Shown: one piece after another, positions 26,723 through 35,736 of the stretch
How the letters are laid out: each line of letters begins with the position of its first letter
Position numbering within the stretch: the stretch's first letter is position 1
Made by a program: the position numbers and the translations under genes
NCBI GenBank assembly: GCA_965248775.1
Contig: OZ252150.1
Location: 1,860,001 to 1,924,000 of the forward strand
Direction of reading: 5' to 3'
Length of the DNA: 64,000 bases
From: JBHHUI01 sp965248775
GTDB lineage: Bacteria > Chloroflexota > Anaerolineae > Anaerolineales > JBHHUI01
The notes under the pieces: model-generated
What the model saw: only the letters and a program-made list of their open reading frames with translations
Databases searched by the model: none
What the model was told of the DNA's origin: nothing

Positions 26723-27907
26723 ATGAAGGTTTCTGACTTTAAAACATTTGTCGTCGACAATCCCCCACCCCATCATGGGGGCCGCTACTGGGTGTTCGTA
26801 AAGCTGGTGACCGATAGTGGCATTGTCGGTTATGGCGAAGTGTATTCCGTTCCGTTCCATCCCGATGTCGTTGCACTGATGATCGCCGATATCTGTACGC
26901 GTTATGTCGTTGGAGCGGACCCATTTAAAATCGAGAGATTGTGGCGCACAATCTATTCAAGCGGCTATACACAGCATCCGGATTTATCTCTGGTCGGAGT
27001 TCTGAGTGGTATTGAAACGGCCTGCTGGGATATTGTGGGGAAGGAACTCGACAAGCCCGTTTACGAACTACTCGGCGGTCGCATCCACGAGAAACTACGT
27101 TCGTATACATATCTTTATGATCAAGATGGGGATGCCACAGATGTATATATGGACCCGGAACTCGCCGCAACGCGCGCTGCAGAATATGCAGACCTGGGCT
27201 TTACGGCATTGAAGTTCGATCCGGTAGGGCTGTATACAGCATTCGATCCGCGCCAACTATCCTTGGAGGCACTCGACCGGGCCGAGCTATATACAAAGCG
27301 GTTACGAGAAGCCGTTGGTAGCCGCTGCGATTTGCTCTTCGGGACTCATGGTCAGATGACAACCTCTAGCGCTATCCGTCTGGCGAAGAGATTGGAGCCA
27401 TTCGATCCACTCTGGTTTGAAGAGCCTGTGCCCCCCGAGAATATGAAGGAAATGGCGCGCGTCGCCCGTTCGACGAGCATTCCAATTGCTACTGGAGAGC
27501 GCCTTACCACCAAGTATGAGTTCGCCCGCTTGCTGCAGGAGCAGGCAGCTTCCATCCTCCAGATGGCGCTTGGCAGAGTTGGCGGCATCTTAGAGGCAAA
27601 GAAGATCGCGGGTATGGCTGAGGCGCATTATGCTCAGATAGCGCCGCATCTCTATTGTGGTCCGATTGAAGGCGCTGCAAATATCCAGCTCGACACCTGC
27701 ACGCCCAACTTCCTGATTCAGGAGAGCATTCTCACTTGGGGGGGCTTTCACGCCGAGATTCTCCAGACCCCCATCCGATGGGAGTCTGGTTATATTATTC
27801 CGCCAACAGCCCCTGGCATTGGGGTCGAGTTGAACGAGGCAATCGCCGAAGCAAATCCATACACGGGTGACGTGCTTCATCTTGCCGTTCACCCAGAACC
27901 CCTCTAG
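26723..27907 (+). CDS. Enolase-superfamily dehydratase/racemase (mandelate racemase/muconate lactonising type)
   Basis: 394 residues. The capping domain leads with FVKLVTDSGIVGYGEV and ETACWDIVGKELDKPVYELLGG. In the barrel, FTALKFDP supplies the lysine-containing strand, LLFGTHGQM a further active-site strand, LWFEEPVPPEN and PIATGERL give the metal-binding glutamates, and ILQMALGRVGGILEAKKIAG and APHLYCGPIEGAANIQL end the barrel. The His-containing segments and EEPVPPEN resemble galactonate/mannonate dehydratase-like members, so an acid-sugar dehydration is plausible but unproven. It follows the broken dehydrogenase at 60 bp; together with the downstream aminotransferase this might have been a catabolic cluster. 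Confidence 0.87.
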   Translation: MKVSDFKTFVVDNPPPHHGGRYWVFVKLVTDSGIVGYGEVYSVPFHPDVVALMIADICTRYVVGADPFKIERLWRTIYSSGYTQHPDLSLVGVLSGIETACWDIVGKELDKPVYELLGGRIHEKLRSYTYLYDQDGDATDVYMDPELAATRAAEYADLGFTALKFDPVGLYTAFDPRQLSLEALDRAELYTKRLREAVGSRCDLLFGTHGQMTTSSAIRLAKRLEPFDPLWFEEPVPPENMKEMARVARSTSIPIATGERLTTKYEFARLLQEQAASILQMALGRVGGILEAKKIAGMAEAHYAQIAPHLYCGPIEGAANIQLDTCTPNFLIQESILTWGGFHAEILQTPIRWESGYIIPPTAPGIGVELNEAIAEANPYTGDVLHLAVHPEPL

Positions 27908-27933
27908 ATTCACTAATCGGTACGAGGAATTCT

Positions 27934-28356
27934 ATGGACGATCTTGTTATTCGACCGTTTCAGGCTGCCGATGAGGCCGGTATTGCTACCCTGTGGGGCA
28001 AAGTCTTCCCTAATCCATCCCCCTGGAATATGCCTGTTGCCGATATTCAGAGTAAAAAGGCGGTCCAGCCGGAACTCTTCTTCGTTGCAGTCCAGAACAA
28101 TAGAATCATTGGCACCGCAATGGGAGGCTACGATGGACATCGCGGCTGGGTCTATTACCTTGGGGTCCACCCCGAATTTCGGCGCTGTGGTATTGGGTCG
28201 ATGTTGATGCGATCTGTTGAGAAAGGTCTTATTGCTATCGGCTGCTCGAAGCTAAATTTGCAAGTACGGGCATCCAATGTTGATGTTGTTAACTTTTACA
28301 AGCAACTTGGCTATTCGACCGAAGAACGCGTCAGCATGGGGAAACGGCTCGCGTAG
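27934..28356 (+). CDS. GNAT acetyltransferase, YpeA-like
   Basis: 140 residues with a complete GNAT fold: LVIRPFQAADEAGIATLW, ELFFVAVQNNRIIGTAMGGY, VYYLGVHPEFRRCGIGSMLM (acetyl-CoA loop R-x-C-G-x-G), and LNLQVRASNVDVVNFYKQLGY. The MGGYDGHRGWVYYLGV stretch matches the YpeA subfamily, whose substrate is not known. It lies 26 bp after the enolase-superfamily gene on the same strand. Confidence 0.85.
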   Translation: MDDLVIRPFQAADEAGIATLWGKVFPNPSPWNMPVADIQSKKAVQPELFFVAVQNNRIIGTAMGGYDGHRGWVYYLGVHPEFRRCGIGSMLMRSVEKGLIAIGCSKLNLQVRASNVDVVNFYKQLGYSTEERVSMGKRLA

Positions 28357-28451
28357 GACAGTGACGTCTCCCTGCGCCATCCGTCGCGTCGGCGGCGGTA
28401 TTTGACATCACTCCAGCTGGATTGAATTTGAAAGAGAGTCCCTAGTGCAAC

Positions 28452-29708
28452 ATGATTGACGCGACCATTCCAGGATTTCGAAGTGTTCCGAAAACGGGCG
28501 TTATCTTTGTGATGGACCAGGCAACACAGCTAGGATTCAGTTACGATAATCCCGAGTGGGCGAATCTGGGCCGGGGTTCCCCTGAAACCGGGCCTATCCC
28601 CGGAGCGCCGCCCAGGATAGAGCGGTTGTCCATCGATCCTTCTAGTCATCGATATGCACCCATTCCAGGAAACCGAGATTTGCGGCAGCAGGTGGCTGAT
28701 TTTTATAACCAAATGTATCGGCGGGATAAAAATTCGCAGTACACGTACGAAAACGTGAGTATCTCTAGCGGTGGGCGCGCTGCTCTGACTCGCCTGGCCG
28801 CTGCGCTGGGCAACATCAACATGGGGCATTTTCTGCCCGACTATACAGCTTACGAAGAATTGCTAAGCGTCTTCAAGGCCTTCATTCCCATTCCCATACT
28901 GCTTGAAAATGAGGCCGGCTACGTGATCGACTTCCAGGCGTTGCAAACCGAGATTCTGGGACGCGGCCTACGAGCATTACTAGCCAGCAACCCGTGCAAT
29001 CCCACCGGGCAAATCGTCGCCGGCCTGCAGCTGCAATCTTGGGTTAACATGGCGCGCGAGCTGCGCTGCACGCTGATTCTAGACGAGTTCTATTCGCATT
29101 ATGTGTACGACAAGTCCCCTGACGTCGAATACAGCATGGTGTCGGCGGCTGCATTCGTCGAAGATGTCGAAACCGATCCGGTCATCATTGTCGATGGACT
29201 TACGAAAAACTGGCGATATCCAGGCTGGCGCATTGGCTGGACATTGGCTCCCAAATCTATCGTCGAAACGATAGCGAGCGCTGGTTCGTTTCTCGACGGC
29301 GGCGCCAACAATCCCTTCCAACGCCCGGCCATGGCACTATTGGAACCTGATGTTGCCATCCAGGAAACAATCGCTATTCAAAACCACTTCGGCGACAAGC
29401 GTCGCTTCGTACTGGAACGCCTGCACGAGCTCGGTATCGGCGTCGATCGCGAGCCAGAAGGCACATTTTATATATGGGCCAATCTGTCTAATTTGCCGGC
29501 GCCGCTAAATGACGGCTTCCGCTTCCTTGAGGAGGGGCTCAAGGAAAAGGTAATCACGGTGCCCGGCATCTTTTTTGATGTCAACCCGGATCGACGCAGG
29601 TCCTTGCGGCGTTACCAGAATTACTGCCGCATCAGCTTCGGGCCATCCATGGAGGAACTGACGGTTGGGCTGGCTGCTATCGAGCGTGTAATCCGAAAGT
29701 TCAGCTAG
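28452..29708 (+). CDS. Class I/II PLP-dependent aminotransferase
   Basis: 418 residues. PLP-fold markers in order: a substrate region at PIPGNRDLRQQVADFYNQMY, ISSGGRAALTRLAAALG, LLASNPCNPTGQI, LILDEFYSHYVYD, and the Schiff-base lysine near K252 in VDGLTKNWRYPGWRIGW. The terminal domain has EGTFYIWANL and YCRISFG with the carboxylate-binding arginine. It is expected to transaminate an amino acid; specificity is not readable. It follows the acetyltransferase gene with a 95-bp gap. Frame and motifs are intact. Confidence 0.88.
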   Translation: MIDATIPGFRSVPKTGVIFVMDQATQLGFSYDNPEWANLGRGSPETGPIPGAPPRIERLSIDPSSHRYAPIPGNRDLRQQVADFYNQMYRRDKNSQYTYENVSISSGGRAALTRLAAALGNINMGHFLPDYTAYEELLSVFKAFIPIPILLENEAGYVIDFQALQTEILGRGLRALLASNPCNPTGQIVAGLQLQSWVNMARELRCTLILDEFYSHYVYDKSPDVEYSMVSAAAFVEDVETDPVIIVDGLTKNWRYPGWRIGWTLAPKSIVETIASAGSFLDGGANNPFQRPAMALLEPDVAIQETIAIQNHFGDKRRFVLERLHELGIGVDREPEGTFYIWANLSNLPAPLNDGFRFLEEGLKEKVITVPGIFFDVNPDRRRSLRRYQNYCRISFGPSMEELTVGLAAIERVIRKFS

Positions 29709-29818
29709 TCCAAGGCGCAGTAGTCGGGTACAAAAACGGCTCGCGTGAGGCGCGCAGGCACCCAAGAGACGGCGGTGGTATACTAACCATCTTCTAACCT
29801 AACTGCCGAAATTATTGC

Positions 29819-30664
29819 ATGCCTACTGCACCTCTCGGACGTTACAAATACGAACTCGACGATGAACTCGGGTCTGGCGGAATGGCCACCGTGTTCCTCG
29901 CTCAAGACCCCCTCGTGAACCGTCAGGTAGCGGTGAAGGTGTTAGCCTACGGCCTCACAAACGATAAAGAAGTCGAAGAATACTTCAAGCGCGAAGCGGA
30001 AATCATTGCACATTTGGAACATGCTTGCATCGTGCCTGTATATGACGTTGGACAACTCGGCAAGCAACCCTTCATCGTCATGCGCTATATGCAGGGCGGG
30101 ACCTTTTTGCGGCGCCTTCGAAAAGGCAAATTGGCTTCTGGCGAACTCGCAAGGGTAGTCTATCGCGTTGGCCAGGCGCTCGCTGCCGCCCATTCCATTG
30201 GCGTCGTGCATCGTGATGTAAAGCCCTCGAATATCCTCTATGATAATGAGGGCGATGCATTCCTGGCCGACTTCGGCCTGGCCAAACTATTACGTCTGGA
30301 CGCTAATACCGGAAATCTATTTGCAGGAACACCGGCTTATATGAGCCCCGAGCAGGTGCGTGACGAAGAACTCGACGGTCGCAGCGACGTGTATGCTCTG
30401 GGAGTACTGATCTATCGCGCTCTCACCGGGACAGTCCCCTATGACTATCGCGATAGCATTAAAACGGCGAAAGCTCATCTGCTCGAACCAGTACCAAACA
30501 TTCTGCAAGCAAGACCGGACTTGAATCCTGCTTGGCAGGATGTCATCGCACGGTCGATGGCGAAGGAGCCCTCCGACCGTTATGAGACAGCACCCGAGTT
30601 GGCTGCCGTTGTTAGCGAGATTGACTCTGGTCGCTGGTTTATGCGCAAACTTGTCGATTTTTAA
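29819..30664 (+). CDS. Soluble Ser/Thr protein kinase (Hanks type)
   Basis: 281 residues from ATG 29819, kinase domain only. Glycine loop LGSGGMATVFLAQD, catalytic lysine in VAVKVL, HRDVKPSN loop (a complete HRD, unlike the kinase at 9745-13008), ADFGLAKLL, and TPAYMSPEQV. The substrate lobe ends AKEPSDRYETAPELAAVV. There is no membrane helix or sensor domain, so it is cytoplasmic and presumably regulated by partners. Its transcript ends at the hairpin at 30682-30728. It faces etfA. Confidence 0.92.
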   Translation: MPTAPLGRYKYELDDELGSGGMATVFLAQDPLVNRQVAVKVLAYGLTNDKEVEEYFKREAEIIAHLEHACIVPVYDVGQLGKQPFIVMRYMQGGTFLRRLRKGKLASGELARVVYRVGQALAAAHSIGVVHRDVKPSNILYDNEGDAFLADFGLAKLLRLDANTGNLFAGTPAYMSPEQVRDEELDGRSDVYALGVLIYRALTGTVPYDYRDSIKTAKAHLLEPVPNILQARPDLNPAWQDVIARSMAKEPSDRYETAPELAAVVSEIDSGRWFMRKLVDF

Positions 30665-30681
30665 TCCAATCAGATAATCGA

Positions 30682-30728
30682 TCTCCGATCAAAAAAAATG
30701 CACGCGAGGCATCTTTTTTGATCGGAGA
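30682..30728. terminator. Bidirectional terminator between kinase and etfA
   Basis: A long stem pairs TCTCCGATCAAAAAA with TTTTTTGATCGGAGA around a loop containing the small hairpin GCCTCGCGTGC. A-runs and T-runs at the stem base serve transcripts from both sides. Genes on either side converge here. Confidence 0.88.
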
Positions 30729-30738
30729 AATACCTTAG

Positions 30739-31725
30739 TTACTTACCCAAACGTTCCTTGAATTCTGCTGAGAGCGCCGGAACAATTTTGAATAAGTCCC
30801 CCACGACTCCATACTTCGCCAGTTTGAAGATTGGGGCTTCTGGATCTGTGTTGATAGCGACTATCACCTTGGAAGTACGCATACCTGCCTGATGTTGAAT
30901 TGCGCCGGAGATTCCGCAGGCAATATAGAGGTCCGGAGCAACGGTCTTCCCTGTTTGGCCGACCTGATGCATATAAGGTATCCAGCCAGCATCAACGGCG
31001 GCGCGGCTCGCACCCATCGCTCCACCCAACGTCTTCGCCAATTCGAGTACTGGCGCAAAACCTTCCGGACCGGCAACCCCGCGTCCACCCGAGACGATGA
31101 TGCTTGCATCCGTTAGGCTCACTTTACCTTCGGCCGTATCGTAGCCTTCCACTTTCACAACGATGTCGCCTTCAGGCAAGACTGCATCCAATGAAGTTGT
31201 TTCACCAGTGCGACTCTCATCCGGCTCGGGCTTCGGAAAGGCTCGCGAACGCAGGGATATCAACTGCGTAGACTCGCCGGCAGCCGAAACCGTACTGAGC
31301 AGTTTGCCTGCATATACTGGACGGGTTACGGACACAACCCCATCATTCGTCTCCAGAGCAATTCCATCGGCAACTGCAGATGTTTCCAGATCCACAGCCG
31401 CCATCGCCAGAATATCCCGTCCGCGCGTCGTTGCTGGAACGATCACAACTGCGGGAGAATGTTCGCGAACGGCATTAACGAGCAGTGCCGAATACGGCTC
31501 AATGCGGAAATCTTCCAGCGTAATGTCGTCACAAACATAGACAGCATCCGCACCGTGGTGAATGGCCGCCTGCGCAGCATCCCCAACGCCCGCTCCAAAA
31601 ACGAGGGCAGCAACTCCCGTTCCCAACTCCGCAGCCACGGTGCGAGCAGCCCCCAGCGCTTCCCAGGAGGGCTGCAATGGCGCACTTTTGAAATGATCGA
31701 TGTATACCCAAACGTAGTGACTCAT
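30739..31725 (-). CDS. etfA: Electron transfer flavoprotein subunit alpha
   Basis: 328 residues. The N-terminal domain (VWVYIDHFKSAPLQPSWEAL) precedes the conserved FAD domain: VSGGRGVAGPEGFAPVLELA, GGAMGASRAAVDAGWIPYMH, QVGQTGKTVAPDLYIACGIS, GAIQHQAGM, and VAINTDPEAPIFKLAKYGVV. It shuttles electrons from acyl-CoA and other dehydrogenases to the membrane quinone pool as a heterodimer with EtfB. Its ATG shares one base with the etfB stop (TGATG), which indicates coupled translation. Confidence 0.96.
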   Translation of the reverse strand: MSHYVWVYIDHFKSAPLQPSWEALGAARTVAAELGTGVAALVFGAGVGDAAQAAIHHGADAVYVCDDITLEDFRIEPYSALLVNAVREHSPAVVIVPATTRGRDILAMAAVDLETSAVADGIALETNDGVVSVTRPVYAGKLLSTVSAAGESTQLISLRSRAFPKPEPDESRTGETTSLDAVLPEGDIVVKVEGYDTAEGKVSLTDASIIVSGGRGVAGPEGFAPVLELAKTLGGAMGASRAAVDAGWIPYMHQVGQTGKTVAPDLYIACGISGAIQHQAGMRTSKVIVAINTDPEAPIFKLAKYGVVGDLFKIVPALSAEFKERLGK

Positions 31726-32519
31726 CAGATTACCTTTTCTGCAAGCAAGCGGTCAGCCAGCGTTGTGGCAATTTCCGCTGGAGAGTCGCCCCCGATTATC
31801 TCAACAGAGCCGGCGCGATCTGGTAAACCGCGAATATCGGACCAGGATACAGCCGAGGCGCCAGCACCGATGGATGACGCATCTAACTCTAGGTCAGCCG
31901 CCGTCCAGACCGGAATCTCAGCCTTGCCCGCTCTGCGAATCCCGATGAAGGATGGGTAGCGTGGTTCATTGATGTCTTTCACTACGCTCACAACAGCCGG
32001 CAAGGGTGCGCTACAAAGTTGCTTCCCTTCTTCTAGCAACCGCGCAACGCGGATCTGTTTTTGGTCGGGTTCGAGTTCTGAAATTTCAAACACATAACTC
32101 AGCGGGCTCCATCCAAGCATACGAGCCAGTGCCATCGGAACGAGTCCCGTATCGCCATCTATGGCTTGCTTGCCAAAGATCACCAAGTCTACATCGCCCA
32201 GTTTGCGGATAGCGGCTGCAAGGATTGCAGCTGTCACACGCGCATCTGAACCGTCAAATGCTTCATCCGAGACCAGTACCGCTTCATCGCAACCCATTGC
32301 GATACAGGTTTTCAGGACTTCACGGGCACGATCCGGCCCCAGTGTGATTGCAGTGGCTTTGCCACCCTTGTTTTCCTTGATACGAATGGCTTCTTCGATG
32401 GCATATTCATCCCACGGATTGACGACCATCGGAGAATCGCCCCAGGCCGCTTTGCCATCTTCTATTTTCATTGCAGCAGCGCTATCAGGCGTTTGTTTGG
32501 TACAAACAACAACGTGCAC
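31725..32519 (-). CDS. etfB: Electron transfer flavoprotein subunit beta
   Basis: 264 residues. Typical blocks: MHVVVCTKQTPDSAAAMKIE, VVNPWDEYAIEEAIRIKE, GPDRAREVLKTCIAMGCDEA, IFGKQAIDGDTGLVPMALAR, and a C-terminal SVVKDINEPRYPSFIGIRRA. It binds AMP and partners EtfA. The start at 32519 lies 130 bp from the divergent TPR gene, so the promoter of the etfBA operon is in that gap. Confidence 0.96.
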   Translation of the reverse strand: MHVVVCTKQTPDSAAAMKIEDGKAAWGDSPMVVNPWDEYAIEEAIRIKENKGGKATAITLGPDRAREVLKTCIAMGCDEAVLVSDEAFDGSDARVTAAILAAAIRKLGDVDLVIFGKQAIDGDTGLVPMALARMLGWSPLSYVFEISELEPDQKQIRVARLLEEGKQLCSAPLPAVVSVVKDINEPRYPSFIGIRRAGKAEIPVWTAADLELDASSIGAGASAVSWSDIRGLPDRAGSVEIIGGDSPAEIATTLADRLLAEKVI

Positions 32520-32648
32520 TATGAACCTCCAGAGTTGTAAAATCGCGCAATTTTAGCATAGTTAGCTTACGGCTTGAACAAAGAATAAGCCGCCATTATA
32601 ATCAACAGTTCGCACTTAACTGAATTTATTTCATGCGAAAGGCGTTGT

Positions 32649-34106
32649 TTGGCCACAGTTGACGATCTTCAATCTGATAGAGGGCGCGCAATTTCAGATT
32701 CTTTGTTGCGCAGTCCATTCGCGCGCTTATTTGGTGTCCTGATCGTCCTGCTAATCCTCGCCGTGCAGCCCAATCCACTTCGATTAATCGAAATCACTGA
32801 CGCAACTCGACATGCAGACTCTGCCGGCAGCGTATTACCCCTCCTCATTGAGGGATACAATAGACAGCCTTGGAACACGGGCCGGGCCGAGGCCGTTGGT
32901 TATGGAGCCCTGCTCAGCGGTGAATACGAGACTGCAGGTGAAATGTTCACGCTTGCCGGGGAACGCGCAGGATGGTCGGCGACTCTGCGCACGGCACTCG
33001 GCGATGCGCACAATGGACTCGGTGATATTGAGAGTGCTGTAGCCCAATGGGAGTCCGCTTTGCTCCTTGCACCCAAGGATGAAAATACGCTTATCCGTCT
33101 TTCAACCACGTACGAAGAACAAGGTCGTTATCTCGAAGCCGCGCAGCGCCTCGATGAATTGGTGCTCATTCGCCCTACAGATGCCTACACACATTACCGC
33201 CTAGGATTGATCAACGCTGTCGTGAATACGCGCGAAGCACCGGAACCTCTGGCGCTCGCCGGTGGTCTGAACCCTGCACTATGGCCGGCCACAAACGCGC
33301 TTTCCGGCGCGGTTGAGTTCGCACTTTCATTGGATGAAACTGCACCGGGCGCAGGTGTGATCGGCTATGCTTTAATCAATCTACAGGAATTCGGTTTGGC
33401 AGAAGCAGCTTTACAGACAGCTATCGCATCCGATCCCAAATATGGTGATGCCTATGCCTACCTCGGTCTTGCAGAGGACCAACAAGGCAGAGATGGATTG
33501 GTATCCTACCAACGCGCGCTTGAACTCAACCCAGAATCGGCACTAGCGCATACCTTCCTCGGTCTTTACTGGAAACGCAACGGTGCGCGCAGACAAGCAC
33601 TACGTTCACTCGAACGCGCTTACGAGCTCGACCCGCTCAATGCCGGAGTAAGCGCGGAACTTGGGAGTCTTTATCAAGCCGATGGCGACTTTCCCAATGC
33701 CGAGGAATGGTATACCAATGCAGTGCGCCTCGCTCCGACGGATGCTTCTTTTTGGACGTTGCTCGCGAATTTTTATATCGAGAACGATTTTATGGCGATT
33801 GAACGGGGACTGCCTGCAGCCGAAGCAGCGGCCGAACACGGCCCAATCTACGCCCCCGCCCATGTCGCCTTAGGCCGCGCTCTTTTGTTAACCAGTGATT
33901 TACAAAACGCTGAAGAATCGTTGCTGCGTGCGATCGAACTCGATCAGGAATTGGCAGAGGCATACCTGCACTTGGGTCTTGTTTACGTCGAGGCAGAACA
34001 ACTGGCAGCCGCTACAAACGTTCTCCATACTGCGCTCAGCGTGGACCCGGATGGCCCAATCGGAAACTTGGCTTTAAACACTCTTGCAAGGTTACCGCAG
34101 GAATGA
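32649..34106 (+). CDS. TPR-repeat membrane protein
   Basis: 485 residues from TTG 32649, with AAAGG upstream. One N-terminal membrane helix (FGVLIVLLILAVQPNPLRLI) anchors about 11 TPR units (for example YGDAYAYLGLAEDQQGRDGL, AHTFLGLYWKRNGARRQALR, AEAYLHLGLVYVEAEQLAAA). The repeats would face outside and scaffold protein contacts. No enzymatic domain. It is followed at 46 bp by a lipoprotein gene, perhaps in the same unit. Confidence 0.85.
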   Translation: MATVDDLQSDRGRAISDSLLRSPFARLFGVLIVLLILAVQPNPLRLIEITDATRHADSAGSVLPLLIEGYNRQPWNTGRAEAVGYGALLSGEYETAGEMFTLAGERAGWSATLRTALGDAHNGLGDIESAVAQWESALLLAPKDENTLIRLSTTYEEQGRYLEAAQRLDELVLIRPTDAYTHYRLGLINAVVNTREAPEPLALAGGLNPALWPATNALSGAVEFALSLDETAPGAGVIGYALINLQEFGLAEAALQTAIASDPKYGDAYAYLGLAEDQQGRDGLVSYQRALELNPESALAHTFLGLYWKRNGARRQALRSLERAYELDPLNAGVSAELGSLYQADGDFPNAEEWYTNAVRLAPTDASFWTLLANFYIENDFMAIERGLPAAEAAAEHGPIYAPAHVALGRALLLTSDLQNAEESLLRAIELDQELAEAYLHLGLVYVEAEQLAAATNVLHTALSVDPDGPIGNLALNTLARLPQE

Positions 34107-34152
34107 AGATGGGAAATATTCCCAGCGTCGCTATTCTACGTTGCTGAACCTG

Positions 34153-34839
34153 ATGATTCTGCAGAGCTATCTCTTTGGATTGAACAGCCATGTTCTGAAT
34201 TCTGGTATTAAAGTTCGGCTCCTTGCGATTCCCCTTGCAAGCATATGGATGCTGGCTGCCTGCTCCACACCAGTTGAGAGTGGAGCTGTACTGTTCGAAG
34301 ACGATTTTGAAGTGGCCGGGAGCGGCTGGCCCGAGCAGTCTGATGTGGAGGCCCGCACCGGTTACGTAGATGGCGAGTATGCCATCTACGTGCATGTATC
34401 CCAACTCACGATATGGGCAGTAGCCGGACTGGATTTCTCGGATGTGATCATTGAGACCAATGCCCGCACCGCTGGCGGCCCGGAAGACAATGGTTTTGGT
34501 GTGATTTGTCGCTATCAGGACGATGATAATTTTTACTTCATGCTGGTGAGCGCTGACGGATTTTACGGAATCGGCACGGTAGTTGATCGAGAAGCGCGTT
34601 TCATTCATGGCGAGGCTGACATCCTGGATTACTCTGAGTCGCTCCCGACTGGCTACGAAACGCTTGATATCCGCGCAACCTGCGTCGGCGATAGGCTCAC
34701 GCTGGCTATCAACGGCGATGAATTAGCTACAGCCGTTGCCACCGATTTTCAAACTGGTGATGTCGGCGTAATTGCGAGGAGTTTCCTCGAAGTAGGTGTG
34801 GAAGTACGGTTTGATAATTTCAAGGTCACGCAACCGTGA
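34153..34839 (+). CDS. Lipoprotein with a concanavalin-like (LamG/DUF1080-type) domain
   Basis: 228 residues from ATG 34153; an earlier ATG at 34084 overlaps the TPR gene and is less likely. A signal segment (RLLAIPLASIWMLAACS) ends in the lipobox LAAC. The exported part has the beta-sandwich rhythm of LamG/3-keto-disaccharide-hydrolase-like domains: LFEDDFEVAGSGWPE, NGFGVICRYQDDDNFYFMLV, GYETLDIRATCVGDRLTLAI, VGVIARSFLEVGVEVRFDNF. Such domains usually bind carbohydrate. Ligand unknown. Confidence 0.78.
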   Translation: MILQSYLFGLNSHVLNSGIKVRLLAIPLASIWMLAACSTPVESGAVLFEDDFEVAGSGWPEQSDVEARTGYVDGEYAIYVHVSQLTIWAVAGLDFSDVIIETNARTAGGPEDNGFGVICRYQDDDNFYFMLVSADGFYGIGTVVDREARFIHGEADILDYSESLPTGYETLDIRATCVGDRLTLAINGDELATAVATDFQTGDVGVIARSFLEVGVEVRFDNFKVTQP

Positions 34840-34866
34840 GCAGACAAAAGGCGAACTGGAGACGAA

Positions 34867-35208
34867 ATGAGCGCAGAATGCATTTTTTGTAAAATTGTAG
34901 CGGGCGAGATTCCGGGAGACATTGTTTATCAGAATGAGCTCGTGACCGCCTTTCGGGATATCAATCCGATTGCGCCCACGCATGTGCTCATCATCCCGAA
35001 TGAACACGTCGAGTCCACAGAAGCCCTGACAGACCCCGATATTGCGGCAGCGTTGATGCTTGCTCCCCGCAAAGTTGCGGCCGTCGAAGGACTCGGCGAG
35101 AGTGGCTACCGTCTGATCTCCAACACTGGTCCTGATGGTCGCCAGGAGGTGATGCATTTGCACACCCATTTAATCGGCGGACGCCGAATGAAGAACCCGA
35201 TCGGATGA
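34867..35208 (+). CDS. HIT-family nucleotide-binding hydrolase
   Basis: 113 residues. Starts with CIFCKIVAGEIPGDIVYQNE and has the AFRDINPIAPTHVLIIPNEH segment. The histidine triad is MHLHTHLIGGRRM, with Thr where many HinT proteins have a hydrophobic residue. The two cysteines of CIFC may bind zinc. Expected activity: hydrolysis of adenosine phosphoramidates. It starts 28 bp after the lipoprotein gene, with GGAGACGA before the ATG. Confidence 0.92.
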   Translation: MSAECIFCKIVAGEIPGDIVYQNELVTAFRDINPIAPTHVLIIPNEHVESTEALTDPDIAAALMLAPRKVAAVEGLGESGYRLISNTGPDGRQEVMHLHTHLIGGRRMKNPIG

Positions 35209-35232
35209 TGAGCCGGGTATTTTCACACTTGT

Positions 35233-35238
35233 TATAAT
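35233..35238 (+). promoter_or_regulatory. Consensus -10 box (TATAAT) eight bases before the yqeY start
   Basis: TATAAT at 35233-35238 is followed by ATG at 35246, so the transcript would have almost no leader. TTTCAC upstream (35221-35226) is a possible weak -35 at a short spacing. This suggests leaderless or near-leaderless translation for yqeY. Confidence 0.45.
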
Positions 35239-35245
35239 CAGGCCA

Positions 35246-35699
35246 ATGACTTCGTTACGAGACTCTCTGAATTCAAGTTTGAAAGAAGCACTCCGTTCGC
35301 ATGATGAGCAACGCAAAGCTGCGCGGCGCGTTAGCCGCACTAAAACAAGCCGAAGTTGACGGTCAGCAGGAGCTGGACGAGCAAGCAGTGCAGGTCATCC
35401 TTCAAAGAGAAGTGAAGGCGCAGCGAGAATTCGAGGCAGACGCAGAAAAAGCCGAGAGACATGATCTCATCGAAACTGCCCGGTCACGCATCACCATCCT
35501 CGAAGAATTCCTGCCGCAACAACTCTCGCGCGACGAGATCGCCGGGCTGGCTCGCGTAGCAATCTCCGAATCTGGTGCCACATTACCCCGGGATATGGGC
35601 GCTGTGATGAAAATACTCATGCCCCAGGTAAAAGGTCGTTCTGATGGCAAAGCTGTTAGCAGTGTCGTGGGCGAACTCTTGAAAGCAGCAAACGCCTGA
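35246..35699 (+). pseudogene. yqeY: YqeY (GatB/YqeY-like tRNA amidotransferase-domain protein), one-base frameshift
   Basis: From ATG 35246 the frame reads MTSLRDSLNSSLKEALRSHD, EQRK, matching the normal YqeY N-terminus. One base too many at about 35314-35319 shifts it; the remainder (LRGALAALKQAEVDGQQELD, QVILQREVKAQR, LEEFLPQQLSRDEIAGLA, LPRDMGAVMKILMPQVKGRS, DGKAVSSVVGELL) follows to 35699. Removing the extra base gives about 150 residues, the usual length. A later ATG at 35301 could start a protein lacking the first 20 residues. YqeY shares the GatB tail fold; role in tRNA amidation unproven. A sequencing error is possible. Confidence 0.85.
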
Positions 35700-35736
35700 G
35701 GCAGAAGTCTCTGAGGGCGAACTAGCCCAACAATCG

